NCBI RefSeq assembly: GCF_003665435.1
Contig: NZ_CP023407.1
Location: forward strand, 5,009,501-5,073,500
DNA: 64,000 nucleotides
Direction: 5' to 3'
From: Streptomyces fungicidicus
Lineage (GTDB): Bacteria > Actinomycetota > Actinomycetes > Streptomycetales > Streptomycetaceae
Of the stretch, positions 62,136 to 64,000 are shown piece by piece. The notes beneath the pieces were generated by a model. The model made no database searches. It saw only the letters and a program-made list of their open reading frames with translations, and had not been told where the DNA came from. The position numbers and the translations under genes are program-made. Every line of letters starts with the position of its first letter. Position 1 is the first letter of the stretch.

Positions 62136-62993
62136 ATGACGGAACTGCCCTCCCGGCGTCTGCTGCTGGTGCACGCCCACCCGGACGACGAGTCGATCAA
62201 CAACGGCGCGACCATGGCCCGGTACGCCGCCGAGGGCGCCCATGTGACGCTGGTCACCTGCACGCTCGGTGAGCGGGGCGAGGTCATCCCGCGGGAGTTG
62301 CGGCATCTGAGCGGCGCCGCCCTCGGCGGACACCGGCTCGGGGAGCTGAAGGACGCGATGCGGGCGCTCGGGGTCACCGACTTCCGGCTGCTCGGCGGGG
62401 CCGGGCGGTACTGCGACTCCGGAATGATGGGACTGCCGGACAACGACGACGCCGGCTGCTTCTGGCAGGCCGACGTCGACCAGGCCGCCGGGCTGCTCGC
62501 CGAGGTGATCCTCGAGACCCGCCCCCAGGTGCTCGTCACCTACGACGACGACGGCGGCTACGGCCACCCCGACCACATCCAGGCCCACCGCGTCGCCATG
62601 CGCGCCGTCGAGCTCGCCGCGGCCGCGGGCTGGGACATCCCCAAGGTCTACTGGAACCGCGTGCCCCGGTCCGTCGCCGAGGAGGCCTTCGCCCGGCTCG
62701 ACACCGACCTCGCCGGACTGCCCTTCGACAAGGCGGGCGCCCTCGACGACGTACCCGGCGTCGTCGACGACGCGCAGGTCACCACCGCGGTCGACGGCAC
62801 CGCGCACGCCGCCGCCAAGGCCGCCGCGATGCGCGCCCACGCCACGCAGATCACCGTCGCCGAACCGTACTTCGCGCTCTCCAACGAGCTCGCCCAGCCC
62901 CTCTTCACCACCGAGTACTACGAACTGGTGCGCGGGGAGCGTCCCGCGGGGCGGGAGAGCGACCTGTTCGCCGGGACCGGGGAGGCGTCGTGA
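62136..62993 (+). CDS. mshB: N-acetyl-1-D-myo-inositol-2-amino-2-deoxy-alpha-D-glucopyranoside deacetylase
   Basis: 285-residue zinc deacetylase of the PIG-L/LmbE family that makes GlcN-inositol in mycothiol biosynthesis. Zinc motif HAHPDDE with H15, D17 and D18, and third ligand in GGYGHPDHIQAHR. Family marks of MshB rather than of the conjugate amidase Mca: AALGGHRLGELKDAMRALGV, LLGGAGRYCDSGMMG. Start fixed by the leaderless promoter. The DUF6113 gene overlaps its stop by GTGA, so the two are coupled. Confidence 0.92.
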   Translation: MTELPSRRLLLVHAHPDDESINNGATMARYAAEGAHVTLVTCTLGERGEVIPRELRHLSGAALGGHRLGELKDAMRALGVTDFRLLGGAGRYCDSGMMGLPDNDDAGCFWQADVDQAAGLLAEVILETRPQVLVTYDDDGGYGHPDHIQAHRVAMRAVELAAAAGWDIPKVYWNRVPRSVAEEAFARLDTDLAGLPFDKAGALDDVPGVVDDAQVTTAVDGTAHAAAKAAAMRAHATQITVAEPYFALSNELAQPLFTTEYYELVRGERPAGRESDLFAGTGEAS

Positions 62994-63403
62994 GCGGCAG
63001 GTCGCCCTCCGCGCTCGCCCAGCCGCTGCGGCCGCCCTCCGCCGGGCGGGTCGTCGCCTGCCTCGGACTGCTGCTGCTCGGGGCCGTGGTCGGGGTGGCC
63101 GGGGCCCTGCTGCAGCCGGCCTGGTTCCCCGGCGGGCTGCTGCTCGCCCTCGCCGGTGAGGCCGGGCTGGTCCTGGGCGCCACCCGCGCCCTCCGCAGCC
63201 GTGCCGGAGGCGCCTGGGCCGCGGCAGGCTGGATGCTCGTCGTCGTCCTGCTCACCGCCAGCCGGCCGGAGGGGGACTTCCTGTTCGCCGCGGGCGGCGG
63301 CTCGTACCTCTTCCTCCTCGGCGGCATCGCCGTGGCTGTGATCTGCGCCACCCTTGCCCCGGGAAGGCAACCGGGCGGCGGCCCCGCCCGACTTGGCAAG
63401 TGA
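62990..63403 (+). CDS. DUF6113 membrane protein
   Basis: 137 residues, about four membrane helices (VVACLGLLLLGAVVGVAGAL, GGLLLALAGEAGLVLGA, WAAAGWMLVVVLLTA, YLFLLGGIAVAVICATLAP). GTG overlaps the mshB stop. This is what I recall as DUF6113, found behind mshB in Streptomyces. No function known; conserved linkage hints at an envelope or thiol-related role (inference). Confidence 0.75.
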   Translation: MSGRSPSALAQPLRPPSAGRVVACLGLLLLGAVVGVAGALLQPAWFPGGLLLALAGEAGLVLGATRALRSRAGGAWAAAGWMLVVVLLTASRPEGDFLFAAGGGSYLFLLGGIAVAVICATLAPGRQPGGGPARLGK

Positions 63404-63597
63404 CGTACTACTTCGCCGTGTCATGGGCGTGCGGGTCCGGTGTGGGTTTCCCCGGCGGTACTGGGATACGGGCCGGATATGGCCAGTAAGGTGGTGCGCG
63501 CCGCCGAGCCTCCCTCGAACCCTCGGCTTCGCCCGAGCAGGGGGGACCCCCACCGTGAGGTCGTGACGGGCGGCGGAGCCAACCGGGAGAACCTGCC

Positions 63598-64000
63598 TTG
63601 AGTCGTGAAACTGACACTCCGTCCTCCGGGCCCAACGGGCGCGGTGGAGCCGCCTACCCGTCGGGCACCCCGCCCTACGGGATCCCGGCGATTCCGGACG
63701 AGGGTACGGACGCGGGCCGTTCGGCCGCGCGGCCGGAGGAACGCAAGACCGAGACCACGCTGACGACGCGCATCCGCATCAACATCCCCGGATCGCGCCC
63801 CATCCCGCCGGTCGTCGTGCGCAAGCCCGTCACGGACGCGGACAGCAAGGGCACCACCGACGCCGAGACGCCGTCCCCGGCGCCGGCACCCGAACCGGCC
63901 GAGCCCCCCGCTCCGTCCGCGCCCGCCGGCCAGCAGCAGGCCCCCGGCGACAAGCCGGCCAGTGACTGGTTCGCGCCGCGCAAGTCGGGCGGGGGCAAGG
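63598..64000 (+). CDS. start of a Pro/Ala-rich hypothetical protein (cut by window)
   Basis: 134 residues present, frame open to the window end. TTG 63598 follows CGGGAGA at eight bases. N-terminal disordered region (SSGPNGRGGAAYPSGTPP), a conserved-looking core ETTLTTRIRINIPGSRPIPPVV at about 52-73 and a Pro/Ala spacer, then DWFAPRKSGGGK. Nothing more can be said of its function; the rest lies outside. The 194 bases before it hold no gene. Confidence 0.7.
   Translation, partial: MSRETDTPSSGPNGRGGAAYPSGTPPYGIPAIPDEGTDAGRSAARPEERKTETTLTTRIRINIPGSRPIPPVVVRKPVTDADSKGTTDAETPSPAPAPEPAEPPAPSAPAGQQQAPGDKPASDWFAPRKSGGGK

Overview
The window is chromosomal DNA of a Streptomyces or close relative. The support is very high GC with G/C third codon positions, frequent GTG and a few TTG starts, many leaderless promoters, a WhiB-family gene, a bldK-type oligopeptide permease, mycothiol deacetylase and polyphosphate glucokinase. 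The gene order (class I fumarase, wblI, glpX, xseAB, ispH, ppgK, ychF, later sdhCAB, typA, bldKA-E, a second peptide permease, mshB) matches what I remember of the central S. coelicolor chromosome. I see no tRNA, rRNA, CRISPR array, IS element or prophage gene.

Layout. 1-2434: a UbiA-fold prenyltransferase or cyclase (cut by the window edge) behind a cytochrome P450, a small accessory pair. 2690-13611: conserved housekeeping genes (fumarase, DUF1707 protein, WblI, GlpX, DUF4245 protein, nitroreductase, exonuclease VII, IspH, PpgK, DUF6542 protein, YchF). 13749-28543: variable segment with an AAA ATPase/nuclease-like gene behind a striking palindrome, a small membrane protein, a lipoprotein, a stressosome-like signalling cluster (16578-24022), a PAP2 lipid phosphatase-like protein, a subtilisin and a LytM peptidase. 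28609-37023: DUF4190/septum-formation protein, GntR regulator, SPOR-like peptide, Nudix hydrolase, a lone HATPase beside a PAS-GAF-PP2C-HATPase protein, GNAT and a GH18-like protein. 37020-40907: succinate dehydrogenase operon. 41196-57818: an orphan peptide-binding lipoprotein, TypA, the five-gene bldK operon and a second five-gene oligopeptide ABC operon. 57920-64000: S9 peptidase, small membrane protein, amidase, MshB, DUF6113 protein and the start of a further gene.

How the genes fit together. The 41-60 kb part is a peptide import and processing hub: three substrate-binding lipoproteins, two complete permeases and a prolyl-oligopeptidase-family enzyme. The most unusual part is 16.5-24.0 kb: rsbR, rsbS, rsbT and an rsbU-like phosphatase are translationally coupled and flanked on each side by a paralogous MarR regulator and a paralogous GAF-SpoIIE phosphatase. 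The two flanking phosphatases have lost different metal-binding aspartates, which suggests division of labour or pseudophosphatase roles. No sigma factor gene lies in the window, so the final target must be elsewhere.
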